Source of the DNA: JAABRU01 sp050180235
GTDB taxonomy: Bacteria > Desulfobacterota > Desulfobacteria > Desulfobacterales > Desulfococcaceae
Direction: 5' to 3'
Assembly (NCBI GenBank): GCA_050180235.1
Contig: JBFXEJ010000079.1
Span: forward strand, 1 to 30,766
Length of the DNA stretch: 30,766 bases
In this document: positions 30,655 through 30,766 of the stretch, one piece after another
Layout of the letters: each line of letters starts with the position of its first letter
Numbering within the stretch: position 1 is the stretch's first letter
Position numbers and translations under genes: made by a program
The notes under the pieces: generated by a model
The model's database searches: none
What the model saw: the letters and a program-made list of their open reading frames with translations, nothing else
What the model was told of the DNA's origin: nothing

Positions 30655-30766
30655 TACCCTTGCGTTAAGGGCGAAGGAGTCCCGAACTGAAAGGTTGTGA
30701 CACAGAAATGATTGATGTAAATCCGGCCAAAATTCCGGTTCACTTCATTTTTGCACTCCGGAATCG

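Noticed and set aside
1..30766. tRNA, rRNA or known riboswitch
   Set aside because: No cloverleaf, rRNA core or riboswitch consensus was recognised by eye on either strand. A covariance-model search would be needed to exclude small RNAs.

Overview
The window looks like a piece of a Gram-negative sulfate-reducer-type chromosome, most plausibly order Desulfobacterales (Desulfonema-like). This rests on a two-subunit, selenocysteine-containing, Tat-exported formate dehydrogenase, a dockerin-tailed secreted protein, a giant secreted Rhs protein, a possible PEP-CTERM-type gene remnant, and dense Rpn-type nucleases, toxin-antitoxin (TA) genes and palindromic repeats. The species cannot be named from the sequence. 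Apart from a possible gene end at the extreme left, every gene lies on the minus strand.

Right to left (the direction of transcription): 29.3-30.8 kb holds two integron attC sites bounding a cassette with a frameshifted PIN toxin and its antitoxin, a second truncated cassette, and MITE-like palindromes. 28.0-29.4 kb is repeat-rich and gene-poor, with a possible 3' remnant of a PEP-CTERM-type gene. 22.9-28.05 kb is the conserved core: rng, then rpmH-rnpA-yidD-yidC-jag (RNase P protein and membrane-insertion genes). 21.6-22.9 kb is a gene-free repeat nest with a 511-bp element that has perfect 22-bp inverted ends and a near-adjacent 9-bp direct duplication. 17.8-21.6 kb is fdhAB.

13.4-17.5 kb is the most unusual region. 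Four copies of the same 5' leader (ribosome binding site plus the start of a signal peptide) alternate with VapBC, Rpn, MntA/HepT and HigBA modules, and the last copy is the true start of the giant Rhs gene. Three leaders are now mini-genes or remnants that end at or just before the start of the next module. One Rpn copy has its centre replaced by a vapBC cassette, and the HepT toxin is frameshifted in a run of eight T.

5.57-13.43 kb is one 2620-residue secreted Rhs/YD-repeat protein with two galactose-type (QPD) C-type lectin domains, a LamG-like domain and a papain-fold (NlpC/P60/CHAP-like) tip. No immunity gene is recognisable next to it. 2.3-5.57 kb is a second TA island (MNT with a HEPN remnant, BrnTA, a HigBA-like pair) whose loci are separated by copies of one 250-500 bp repeat. 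0.4-2.34 kb encodes the dockerin-tailed secreted protein.

The window therefore joins housekeeping operons to accessory DNA built by repeated recombination. The strongest candidate for something undescribed is the leader-plus-module array feeding into the Rhs gene.
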